DNA from: DASWLF01 sp963768765
GTDB lineage: Bacteria; Desulfobacterota; Desulfobaccia; Desulfobaccales; 0-14-0-80-60-11
Assembly (NCBI GenBank): GCA_963768765.1
Contig: CAVYJK010000021.1
Coordinates: 372,001-436,000 of the forward strand
Reading direction: 5' to 3'
Length of the DNA: 64,000 bases
The notes below the pieces were generated by a model. The model ran no database searches. It saw only the letters and a list, made by a program, of their open reading frames with translations, and had not been told where the DNA came from. Position numbers and translations under genes: made by a program. This document shows positions 20,575 to 28,402 of this stretch, in pieces. Position 1 is the stretch's first letter; each line of letters starts with the position of its first letter.

Positions 20575-20671
20575 TGGCGGAAGTGCATGGGAATCGAACC
20601 CACCTACCGCCTTCAGCAGACGGCACACCGGATTTGAAGTCCGGGGGCCCCACCAGGAACCAGGCACTTCC
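20575..20671 (-). tRNA. selC: tRNA-Sec (anticodon UCA)
   Basis: A 97-base gene including encoded CCA. The 5' GGAAGTGCC pairs with the 3' end before G-CCA, giving the long 8-bp acceptor. The anticodon loop is in CGGACTTCAAATCCG, and there is a long variable arm (GCCGTCTGCTGAAGGCGG) and a T arm GGTGGGTTCGATTCCC. This layout matches E. coli selC. It shows that the organism inserts selenocysteine at some UGA codons. Confidence 0.95.
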
Positions 20672-21431
20672 GTTGACTTTTTTAATTTACCATTTTTCGC
20701 TCCCAGGAGCACTAAGCGAACAATTTTTTCCAGGAACAAATTTAAGACGTCCCCGGCCAACTTTCAAGGGCGTGGCCCTCTTAGGGCCCGGCACGGTTCG
20801 CCTTTGGGATCCGTTAATATCATATATCACGTCCCCGGGCAAAGATGGTTCGCTGGCGCCCGGGGCAAATGGTAAATTTAAGGTAAGTAAGCTAACCGGC
20901 GCTGTCAGCCGGCATCTCGCCGCCCGGCAGCAGCCGGGATGATTAAAGATTTTGCCAGCCGGATCGCGCCTGAAAAAGTCAAGATTGGCAGCGGGCCCGC
21001 CGGGAAAACAACCCTGGTGCCTGGCCCCCCTAACCCACCCCCCGGCCTGGGCCAACCAACTGGCGGTGCTTGCCGGCAAACCAAACCCCAGCCCTCTCCC
21101 CGGCTCTGTGCCTGGCCGCTGATTGCAGCCTCCTCAAACTTAGTCCAGACCGGCAACCTAAGCGGTCATTTAAGCCGCTTGCGGCAACCCCTAGGCTGTC
21201 TTCCCGCGGCAATTTCCGGCCCCTGAGAAAAAGGGGCAGGCTCCTGCCCGGGAACTGCGCCGCAGTTGAAAAATATCCTCACTTTTGGCCCCGAGTATGG
21301 TGTATTCTTATAATCCTTCCGGATCTGGGTCTGGGGACCAGGGGGATAATTGGGCGCGCCCGTTCCGGCTGGCCGGGATGGGCGGCGGCAATGGCCGGAT
21401 CCTCTTGGCGGGAATGAGGACAAGATAAAGA
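20672..21431. other. 760-base region without a recognisable gene
   Basis: Short open frames on both strands have no recognisable domain and Pro/Arg-rich GC-bias composition. Several short inverted repeats (for example CCCGGGCAAAG...GCCCGGGG) are present. I see no firm promoter; a TATAAT at 21309-21314 lacks a well-spaced -35. Confidence 0.5.
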
Positions 21432-22394
21432 ATGGGCCGGATCTTTAGAGCATGGCTCCTCATCGTTCTGGGGGTCTGCCTGTCGGGCTGGACCATGGCC
21501 CGGGCCGCGGCCCCCACCACTCCCGATGGCCAGGTGGAGGAAGAATATGTCCGGGGGGAGAAGGCCGCGGTCACCACCGGCCCGATAATCACCGATACCA
21601 CCATCCCCCAAGCCTTGGGCACGTTTAATATTCAAACCACGTCCTCGCTGGCCGTCACCGCCGGCCGCTTCAGCCGCGACTGGCGCCGGGTAGGCGCCGG
21701 CGGGGACTTCCGGTCCTGGTCGCTGCCGCTGAAATTCACCTATGGGCTGGCTGAAAGGACGGAGATCTATGGAGTGCTGCAATATGTGCACAACTGGGCC
21801 GCGGAGGTTAGCCGGCCCGGCGGCGGCGAGGGGCCGGCCGATTTCGGCGGCCTGGGTGATGTCAGCTTTACCTATAAGTACCTGCTCCTGGAGGAAAAGC
21901 CGGTCTGGCCGGCGGTGGCCGGCGTCTTTACGGTGAATTTCCCCGCGGGCCACCACCGGCGCCTCAATCCCGGGCTACTGGGAACCGACCAGCTGGGCCG
22001 GGGCGCCTATACCTTTACGCCGGGATTGAACTTCTATAAATTTGTCAGCCCCGTGCTGCTCTACGGCAATGTCTGGTACGCCCTGTCCACGGACGCCACC
22101 GTGGCCGGGCAGCGGCGACATTACCGGGACCAGGTCACCCTGAACCTGGCGATGGAATATCCGCTGAGCCGCCGCTGGATTTTCCTGCTGGAATACTTGA
22201 GCTTCTATGACGGGGGCCGTCTCCTGGGCCCCCGGGCTGACCAGCCCCCCAGAGCCCTCATGAGCCTCTCACCCGGCCTGGAACTTATCGTCACTGACGA
22301 CCTGTCCTTCGCCGCCGAAATCCAGGTGGACCTCTGCGGCAAAAACGCCAACCGCAATTACACCCCCATCCTGGCGGCCTTTATTACCTTTTAG
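21432..22394 (+). CDS. Outer-membrane beta-barrel, MetA-pathway/phenol-degradation type
   Basis: 320 residues. A signal peptide (MGRIFRAWLLIVLGVCLSGW, cleavage near ARA-AA) is followed by alternating amphipathic strands and a C-terminal Phe (AAFITF), typical of outer-membrane barrels. Segments such as LKFTYGLAERTEIYGVLQY and GGLGDVSFTYKYLLL match the Phenol_MetA_deg family. Its role is unknown; a channel or transport function is possible. AGGACAAGATAAAG precedes the ATG. Confidence 0.75.
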   Translation: MGRIFRAWLLIVLGVCLSGWTMARAAAPTTPDGQVEEEYVRGEKAAVTTGPIITDTTIPQALGTFNIQTTSSLAVTAGRFSRDWRRVGAGGDFRSWSLPLKFTYGLAERTEIYGVLQYVHNWAAEVSRPGGGEGPADFGGLGDVSFTYKYLLLEEKPVWPAVAGVFTVNFPAGHHRRLNPGLLGTDQLGRGAYTFTPGLNFYKFVSPVLLYGNVWYALSTDATVAGQRRHYRDQVTLNLAMEYPLSRRWIFLLEYLSFYDGGRLLGPRADQPPRALMSLSPGLELIVTDDLSFAAEIQVDLCGKNANRNYTPILAAFITF

Positions 22395-22694
22395 CTGCCC
22401 GCAGGGGAAATCCCGGCGGAGATCGCCAGCAGAGAATCTTCTTGAAGCTAAATTATGGCCCCGAGGAAGGCCGGGAAGTCAACGCCGGGACAAAAAAGCC
22501 CCGTTTCTTCTCCCTTGACAATGACCGAGATAAGCGCAAACTATAGTTATCCAGATAAGATAAAGACCATGGTCTCAGGGGGGGAATATTACAGAAATTC
22601 AGCGCCGTAACCGAGTCGAACTTCAGAAAGGCCCCTGGTAAGGCCGCCAGGGCGGACACCCCCTGGCAGGTTCAGTGACCAACGAGGCAACCTG
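22395..22694. other. Intergenic region upstream of the sigma-54 activator
   Basis: 300 bases. The centre (about 22520-22600) is AT-rich and is the probable promoter region. I see no gene and no firm promoter match. Confidence 0.45.
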
Positions 22695-24626
22695 ATGTTA
22701 TCCTTATTAGATCTGGAAAAACAAAAATTAATTGAAATAAGTATCGCTCTTTCCAGCGAAACCGAACTGCCTCGTTTATTAAACAAGATAATACATGAGC
22801 TTCGCCTCCTGACTAATGCTGATGGTGGCAGCCTCTGTCTGGAAGATAACGGCAAGCTCCGCTTTGAAATTGCGCAAAATGAGACATTGCTGCGTTTAAA
22901 AGGTGAGGACTCGCATTTTTTTAAGCCCTTTGATATTCCCATTAGCAAACGCAGCATCGCCGGTTACGTGGCGCTCATCGGGAATACCTTGAATATCCCT
23001 GATGTCTATAAATTATCCACCGACATGCCGTTTCGATTCGATCCATCATTTGATCTGCGCAACAATTATCATACTCAATCTATCCTGGCCGTCCCACTTA
23101 AAGACCATACCGGCAAAGTAATCGGGGTTTTGGAATTGATTAACGCTCTGGATGAAAAGGGAAAGCCCGCTCCCTTCAATGAGCATCATGAAAACCTGGT
23201 CCTGTCCCTGGCTTCTTTGGCAGCGGTAGCCATAAATAAAGCCCGTCTGATTCAAACCATTCAAAACCTCCTCAAAGCCGAAAGAGAAAAATATCGCCGC
23301 ACTCTGGAAGCCATATTTCGCAGCGTCCAGGATGCCATAGTCACCGTGGACAATGATCTGCGAGTCATCGCCGCCAATGCCGCCACCAGAGACATCTGCG
23401 GCATGGCTCCCAAGGACATCATCGGCAAAAGGTTCGTTGAGGTGTCAAGATATTGCGGTAAATCATGCAATGAAGCCCTCAGTGAGATTCTGGAGAAAGG
23501 AAAAACCGTCAAAGAATACCGCCTGGAATGTCGACATGAGCTTCGGCCGCACCAGGTGGTGGTCATAAGCAGTTCCCCCTTAAGAGACAGTGATGATAAA
23601 CGTATCGGCACCGTTCTGGTGATTCGGGATGTGACCAGAGTGGCCGAAATGGAAGGGGAATTGCGACAACGATATAACCTGCACAATATGGTGGGCAAAA
23701 GCCATAAGATGCAGGAAATATTTCGAGTTCTCGACGAGTTGATGAATACCGACACCGCCGTGTTGATTACAGGAGAAACCGGCACCGGCAAGGAACTGGT
23801 TGCCAAGGCGCTCCATTATGGCGGCCTGCGGGCTGCCAAACCCCTGGTGACGGTGAACTGCTCAGTTTTGGCGGAAAATTTACTGGAAAGCGAATTGTTT
23901 GGGCATGTAAGAGGTGCTTTTACCGGCGCCGACAAAGACCGGGTGGGTCGCTTCCAGGCAGCCCATGGGGGCACCATCTTTCTGGATGAAGTGGGGGATA
24001 TCCCTCCCAAACTGCAACTGAAGCTCTTAAGGGTCCTGCAGGAAAAGGCGTTTGAGCGGGTGGGGGATTCCACCACTTACCGGGTGGACGTGCGAGTCAT
24101 TGCCGCCACTAATCGCCACCTGAAAAAAATGGTGGCTGCGGGAGAGTTCCGGGAAGACCTCTATTACCGGCTCAAGGTGTTGGAGATCACTTTGCCCTCC
24201 TTGCGGGAAAGGCGCGAAGATATCCCGTTGCTGATTAATCATTTCGTTAACTTATTTAATAAAAGTTATAAAAAAACCATAGAGGGGGTTTCCCAAGAGG
24301 TCTTGAAAGCCTTTATGAATTACCCCTGGCCCGGCAATGTCAGGGAATTGCAGCACGCCATCGAACATGCCTTTGTCCTGTGCAACAGTGCCACCATTAC
24401 CTTGGAACACCTGCCCACTGAAATCAAAGATTACTCCGTCGATGAATTCCTGCCTTCCGCTCCCCACCCCAAAATTTCCGACTTGCAAACCCAAGAAATC
24501 CTGCAAGCCCTGATTAAAACTGGCTGGAATAAGGCCAAGGCCGCCCGTCTGCTGGGAATTTCCAGACCGACCCTCTACCACCTTATCAATCTCCACAATT
24601 TGCGCCAATCGGCTGATCAGGTGTAA
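22695..24626 (+). CDS. Sigma-54-dependent transcriptional activator (GAF-PAS-AAA-HTH)
   Basis: 643 residues. Domains: GAF (about 5-190), PAS (about 205-320, VDNDLRVIAANAATRDICG), sigma-54 AAA+ (about 335-565) and Fis-type HTH (about 595-640, NKAKAARLLGISRPTLYHLI). Walker A GETGTGKE begins at residue 360, the sigma-54 contact loop GAFTGA at 407, and Walker B is GGTIFLDEVGDI. The GAF and PAS domains suggest direct small-molecule, redox or gas sensing rather than two-component control. It lies just upstream of a sigma-54 promoter driving the HD-domain gene, its likely target. Base composition is less GC-rich than the neighbours. Confidence 0.95.
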   Translation: MLSLLDLEKQKLIEISIALSSETELPRLLNKIIHELRLLTNADGGSLCLEDNGKLRFEIAQNETLLRLKGEDSHFFKPFDIPISKRSIAGYVALIGNTLNIPDVYKLSTDMPFRFDPSFDLRNNYHTQSILAVPLKDHTGKVIGVLELINALDEKGKPAPFNEHHENLVLSLASLAAVAINKARLIQTIQNLLKAEREKYRRTLEAIFRSVQDAIVTVDNDLRVIAANAATRDICGMAPKDIIGKRFVEVSRYCGKSCNEALSEILEKGKTVKEYRLECRHELRPHQVVVISSSPLRDSDDKRIGTVLVIRDVTRVAEMEGELRQRYNLHNMVGKSHKMQEIFRVLDELMNTDTAVLITGETGTGKELVAKALHYGGLRAAKPLVTVNCSVLAENLLESELFGHVRGAFTGADKDRVGRFQAAHGGTIFLDEVGDIPPKLQLKLLRVLQEKAFERVGDSTTYRVDVRVIAATNRHLKKMVAAGEFREDLYYRLKVLEITLPSLRERREDIPLLINHFVNLFNKSYKKTIEGVSQEVLKAFMNYPWPGNVRELQHAIEHAFVLCNSATITLEHLPTEIKDYSVDEFLPSAPHPKISDLQTQEILQALIKTGWNKAKAARLLGISRPTLYHLINLHNLRQSADQV

Positions 24627-24727
24627 ATTTACATAACTGTAAAATACAGACCTGTAAAATTTACCATACCGCCGCCCCAGCCTGTTTGCTAACTAATTGG
24701 AATTTGGCGATTTTTGCTTTCCGGAAT

Positions 24728-24744
24728 TTGGCACGATTATTGAT
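24728..24744 (+). promoter_or_regulatory. Sigma-54 (-24/-12) promoter
   Basis: TTGGCACG-ATTA-TTGAT: TGGCAC at 24729-24734, five bases, then TTGA at 24740-24743. This is exact -24/-12 spacing and a near-consensus sequence. The ATG of the HD gene is at 24780. Confidence 0.85.
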
Positions 24745-24779
24745 TATGTTTATAACGAGTAGCTTTCCAAAAAGCAGGG

Positions 24780-25706
24780 ATGCATAAATTGGTAAGGATG
24801 TTGGGCATGTTACCTAGGACATTTAAAGAAGTGGTTTACATTGAAGACCCCTTTGACGTCCTGGCGGAGATCAAGGAGATCACCTCATTGATGTTTCGCC
24901 AATTTGATTTTTCTCCAGTCCAAAGCGTATTTAACGATATTTTAAAACTTTTTGACGGCACCTACCCGGGTTACCGTCAATGCAACACCTTTTATCATGA
25001 CTTAAACCACACCACGGACTGCCAGCTGGTAATGGCGAGACTCATGCATGGCGCAGTTTTAAACGGGGTCGCCTTGGAGAAAAAGGACGTCACCCTGGGG
25101 CTGATATCCGCGCTCATGCATGATACGGGCTATATCCAATCGCTGGACGATGTCACGGGGACCGGCGCCAAATATACTCTTATCCATATAGACCGCAGTA
25201 TTGAATTCATGGAAGCATATTTTCTTGGCCATGGCTATCCTCTGGAAGATTTGTCGGCCTGCGCCAATTTTTTAAGATGCACCGGCCTGGATGTAAAAAT
25301 AGACGAAATCGAGTTTCAATCTCGGGAGCATGAAATTATCGGGAAGATTTTAGGGACGGCCGATCTCATCGGACAGATATCCGATAAGAACTACCTTTAT
25401 AAACTTCCTTTCCTCTACCAGGAATTCAAGGAAGGCGGCGTCGGGGGTTTTGATGACGAGTTTGATTTAATCGGCAAGACCCCGAAATTCTGGGAGCAGG
25501 TTAAAAAGAGGTTTGCCACCGAATTGGGCCAGGTGGATCGTTATCTGCGGGCTCACTTCCGGGTTCGCTGGGGGATAGACCAAGACTTGTACCGCAAGGC
25601 CATTAAAAGGAACCTGGACCGCTTGCAGTTTATTCTGGAAAACCGTAGGACCGCTTATCCCAATTACCGAGGACGCGAAGATCTAAGGGGGATGATAATC
25701 GGTTAG
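24780..25706 (+). CDS. HD-domain (PDEase-like) phosphohydrolase
   Basis: 308 residues. The metal-binding motif is visible as FYHDLNHTTDCQLVM, then ISALMHDTGYIQS, the HD pair, plus a helical region with GTADLIGQISDK. The arrangement is like 3',5'-cyclic nucleotide phosphodiesterase/HDc proteins; the substrate is unknown. Expression is likely controlled by the sigma-54 activator encoded just upstream, through the -24/-12 promoter at 24728. A terminator follows at 25736. Confidence 0.82.
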   Translation: MHKLVRMLGMLPRTFKEVVYIEDPFDVLAEIKEITSLMFRQFDFSPVQSVFNDILKLFDGTYPGYRQCNTFYHDLNHTTDCQLVMARLMHGAVLNGVALEKKDVTLGLISALMHDTGYIQSLDDVTGTGAKYTLIHIDRSIEFMEAYFLGHGYPLEDLSACANFLRCTGLDVKIDEIEFQSREHEIIGKILGTADLIGQISDKNYLYKLPFLYQEFKEGGVGGFDDEFDLIGKTPKFWEQVKKRFATELGQVDRYLRAHFRVRWGIDQDLYRKAIKRNLDRLQFILENRRTAYPNYRGREDLRGMIIG

Positions 25707-25735
25707 CCGTTGTCAAACCCACGGATCTGAGTCAG

Positions 25736-25768
25736 GCAGGGTGGTCAGACAACCACCCTGCTTTTTTT
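25736..25768 (+). terminator. Intrinsic terminator after the HD-domain gene
   Basis: A 10-bp perfect stem GCAGGGTGGT / ACCACCCTGC with a short loop, then seven T. Confidence 0.9.
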
Positions 25769-25946
25769 GTGCCCAAAAGGGGCCCGATTCCAAGGTAAAG
25801 GAAGGCCTTAGTTGCAATCTGCCCCCATACCCGTTGGCCTTAAGGCCCAAGCTTTTATCACCTGTCAAAATTAGCTTAATTAATTTTAAGGTCAGGAAAA
25901 CTCCCAACCCAACCCTGGACCTGGGGATAGAAATTTAAAGAATTGC

Positions 25947-26020
25947 TGGCTGGGGGAGGAGGATTCGAACCTCCATCGGCGACTCCAAAGGCCGCTGTCC
26001 TGCCGTTGGACGATCCCCCA
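25947..26020 (-). tRNA. tRNA-Gln (anticodon UUG)
   Basis: 74 bases with encoded CCA. Acceptor TGGGGGA pairs with TCCCCCA, the anticodon loop is CCTTTGGA in the stem GCGGC../..GTCGC, and the T arm is GGAGGTTCGAATCCTCC. Confidence 0.93.
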
Positions 26021-26187
26021 GAAGAAATGGCGGGTGTGGTCAGGGGCTTTGGAAAATTATAATGATTCTGCCCCAGGCCGCGCAAGCATTTTGTCCCATT
26101 AACAGGTGGTGGGGAATACGGTTTCCTGTTTCCAGACCTGGGATGCTTCCCCAGAGCTGCCGTTATTTTTTCCTGATTTCGGCGGAT

Positions 26188-26241
26188 GGGAGGCCTCTTA
26201 GGGGAGGGGGCTTTGGTCCCCCGGCCCTCCCCTAAAATCAT
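26188..26241. repeat. G/C-rich palindromic intergenic repeat
   Basis: Inverted repeat around TTAGGGGAGGGGGC...GGCCCTCCCCTAA, followed by AATC. A very similar end is seen at 45782-45893 (CCCCTGAAATC). Confidence 0.6.
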
Positions 26242-26344
26242 TTTTGCAACCCCCTATTAATCCCCGGAAATAGTGCCGGCGGCCCCAGGGTGACTGCAAG
26301 ATAAAAATCGGCCGGCGAGCCCGGTAGGGTGGGAACTGCAGGAT

Positions 26345-26373
26345 TTGACGCGGCGAACAATCTGGCATATAAT
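26345..26373 (+). promoter_or_regulatory. Strong sigma-70-type promoter of cooC / CODH-ACS cluster
   Basis: TTGACG (26345-26350), a 17-base spacer and TATAAT (26368-26373). Transcription would begin near 26380, 28 bases before GTG 26408. Confidence 0.8.
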
Positions 26374-26389
26374 TGTGAAGAGTTTCACA
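26374..26389. promoter_or_regulatory. CRP/FNR-family operator overlapping the cooC start site
   Basis: TGTGA-AGAGTT-TCACA, an exact TGTGA-N6-TCACA palindrome placed directly after the -10 and over the predicted +1. This position suits repression by a CRP/FNR-family protein. The protein that binds it is not in the window. Confidence 0.6.
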
Positions 26390-26407
26390 CCTGAGGAGGA
26401 GTTCCCC

Positions 26408-27157
26408 GTGAGTTTCCTGATCGCCATGGCCGGAAAAGGCGGCACCGGCAAAACCACCGTGGCCGGCATGCTGCTGCGCTACCTGGTGGAACACGGCAGA
26501 AGCCCGGTCCTGGCGGTGGACGCCGACGCCAACAGCAATTTCAACGAAGTTTTGGGACTCGCGGTGGACCTGACGGTGGGCCAGGCCCGGGAGGAAATGA
26601 AAAAAGGCGGCGGTCTGGTGGACATCACCAAGGACCAGCTCATCGAGATGCGCATCAACCAGGCCCTGGTGGAGGCCGACGGCTTTGACCTTCTCAGCAT
26701 GGGGCAGCCCGAAGGGCCCGGCTGCTATTGCGCCGCCAATCACCTGGTGGCCCGCTTCATGGATATCCTGGGCAAAAACTACCCTTACATCCTCATGGAC
26801 AACGAGGCGGGCATGGAGCACATGAGCCGCCTCACCACCCACGAAGTGGATCTGCTGGTGCTGGTCTCGGACCCCTCCTGGCGGGGGATCCAGGCGGCCC
26901 GCCGCCTCAAGGACCTGGCCCAGTCCTTGAAGATTGTGGTGGGGCGCCCGGTCCTCATCGTCAACCGGGCCGTTAACGGCCTCAGCCCGAAAAGCGAGGC
27001 GGAAATTCAGGACCAAGGCCTGGAGCTGGCCGGCCTCATCCCTGAAGACCCGCTTATTGCCGAGTTCGACGGCCTGGGGCGCCCCACTTACCAGCTTCCC
27101 GCCGATTCCCCAGCATTACAAGCAGCTTATGCCATTTTTTCCCGGTTAATTTCCTGA
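26408..27157 (+). CDS. cooC: CooC/AcsF-type nickel-insertion ATPase for CODH/ACS
   Basis: 249 residues, a MinD/ParA-like P-loop ATPase. The deviant Walker A is GKGGTGKTT (K10, K15). The CooC-specific metal-binding pair is GCYC (C106/C108). The protein uses ATP hydrolysis to mature the Ni-Fe-S sites of CO dehydrogenase or acetyl-CoA synthase. The start is GTG 26408 preceded by GAGGAGG; the longer in-frame start at 26345 would overlap the promoter. It heads the acs cluster, on the same strand as its client enzymes. Confidence 0.93.
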   Translation: MSFLIAMAGKGGTGKTTVAGMLLRYLVEHGRSPVLAVDADANSNFNEVLGLAVDLTVGQAREEMKKGGGLVDITKDQLIEMRINQALVEADGFDLLSMGQPEGPGCYCAANHLVARFMDILGKNYPYILMDNEAGMEHMSRLTTHEVDLLVLVSDPSWRGIQAARRLKDLAQSLKIVVGRPVLIVNRAVNGLSPKSEAEIQDQGLELAGLIPEDPLIAEFDGLGRPTYQLPADSPALQAAYAIFSRLIS

Positions 27158-27194
27158 AACCTGATAACCGCGGGTAGTGGAGGTGATTTTTTGC

Positions 27195-27221
27195 TTGACA
27201 GGTTGACTAATAAATTATTAT
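27195..27221 (+). promoter_or_regulatory. Possible promoter upstream of acsD
   Basis: TTGACA at 27195-27200 and TATTAT at 27216-27221, spacer 15 (short), in an AT-rich 60-base patch. It may give acs genes expression independent of cooC. Confidence 0.35.
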
Positions 27222-27299
27222 TTTCACAATGTTTATACCTGTTCAGATTCAAGTTCGTTAAGATGCCGGCAAACCCGGAAAAATAAGGAGGGAACTACC

Positions 27300-28247
27300 T
27301 TGGCTTTCGAGATTCCCAAACAGGCTTACTCTGGCGCAATTAAAACCGTAACTATCGGCAAAGGTCCCAAGGCCATCACCCTGGGAGGGGAAACCTCCTA
27401 CCCCTTTTATGTCTTTGAAGGGGCCATGCCCAACAAGCCCCGGATCGCCATGGAGGTGTGGGATAAGGACCCGGTAGAAGAATGGGCCGCTCCCTGTTAC
27501 GAACCCATCAAGGACGTGGCCAAGGATCCGGTGGCCTGGGCTCAAAAGTGCATTAAAGAGTTTGGGGCCGAAGCCATCGGTCTGGTCCTGGTGAGCACCG
27601 ACCCCAACGGGGACAACGCCACCCCGGAGGCGGCCGCAGCCACCGCCAAGAAGGTAGCGGGCGCCATTGACGTGCCTCTCATCGTTTTCGGCACCGGCAA
27701 CGTGGAAAAGGACGCCGAGGTGTTGCCCGCGGTGGCCGAAGCCTGCGCCGACAAGAGCATCATCATCGGCCCGGTGCAGGATAAGAATTACAAGAAAATC
27801 GGCGCCGCGGCCCTGGCCTACAACCACACCGTCATCGCCAACTCCCCCATCGACGTCAACCTGGCCAAGCAGTTGAACATCCTGCTGGGCCAACTGGGGG
27901 TCAAGGACAGCAAGATCCTGGTGGATCCCACCACCGGCGGCCTGGGCTACGGCCTGGAGTACTCCTATTCGGTCATGGAGCGGGACCGCATGGCCGCCCT
28001 CACCCAGGAAGACGAAAAACTGCAACTCCCCATCGTCAACTACGTGGGACAGGAAGTTTGGAAAGTGAAGGAGTGCAAACTGAGCAACGCGGAGGCCCCG
28101 CAACTGGGCGACCAGACCAAACGTGGCATCCTCATGGAAGCCATCACTGCCGTGGACCTGCTGCTGGCCGGAAGCGATCTGCTTATCATGCGCCATCCGG
28201 AAGCGGTAAAAATGACCAAAACCATCATCCAGGAACTGGCCGGCTGA
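27300..28247 (+). CDS. acsD: Corrinoid iron-sulfur protein small subunit (acetyl-CoA decarbonylase/synthase delta)
   Basis: 315 residues, a TIM-barrel protein that with AcsC forms the corrinoid Fe-S protein carrying the methyl group from methyl-tetrahydrofolate to acetyl-CoA synthase. Family stretches: ITLGGETSYPFYVFEG, VLVSTDPNGDNATPE, VDPTTGGLGYGLEYSYSVMER and NYVGQEVWKVKECK. The start is TTG 27300 behind AAGGAGGGA; the conserved N-terminus (FEIPKQAYSG) begins at once, so no later start fits. First structural gene of acsD-cooS-acsB-acsC-acsE. Confidence 0.95.
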   Translation: MAFEIPKQAYSGAIKTVTIGKGPKAITLGGETSYPFYVFEGAMPNKPRIAMEVWDKDPVEEWAAPCYEPIKDVAKDPVAWAQKCIKEFGAEAIGLVLVSTDPNGDNATPEAAAATAKKVAGAIDVPLIVFGTGNVEKDAEVLPAVAEACADKSIIIGPVQDKNYKKIGAAALAYNHTVIANSPIDVNLAKQLNILLGQLGVKDSKILVDPTTGGLGYGLEYSYSVMERDRMAALTQEDEKLQLPIVNYVGQEVWKVKECKLSNAEAPQLGDQTKRGILMEAITAVDLLLAGSDLLIMRHPEAVKMTKTIIQELAG

Positions 28248-28402
28248 GGCGCCCGCGGTCCCCTGGGATAGACTTCCCTTCGCACCCAGAGCCCGGCCCA
28301 TGTCTCTCGCGCCGTCTGGATGTTAACCCGGGTTTGGGGCTCTGTTTTTCGAGAGGGGCCATGAAGGTCTTCTCTTAAAGTAAGAAACTGGAGGAAAATT
28401 TA

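Noticed and set aside
20672..21431. Several 60-130-codon frames on both strands
   Set aside because: They overlap each other, lack ribosome sites and domains, and are Pro/Arg/Gly-rich as expected from base composition.
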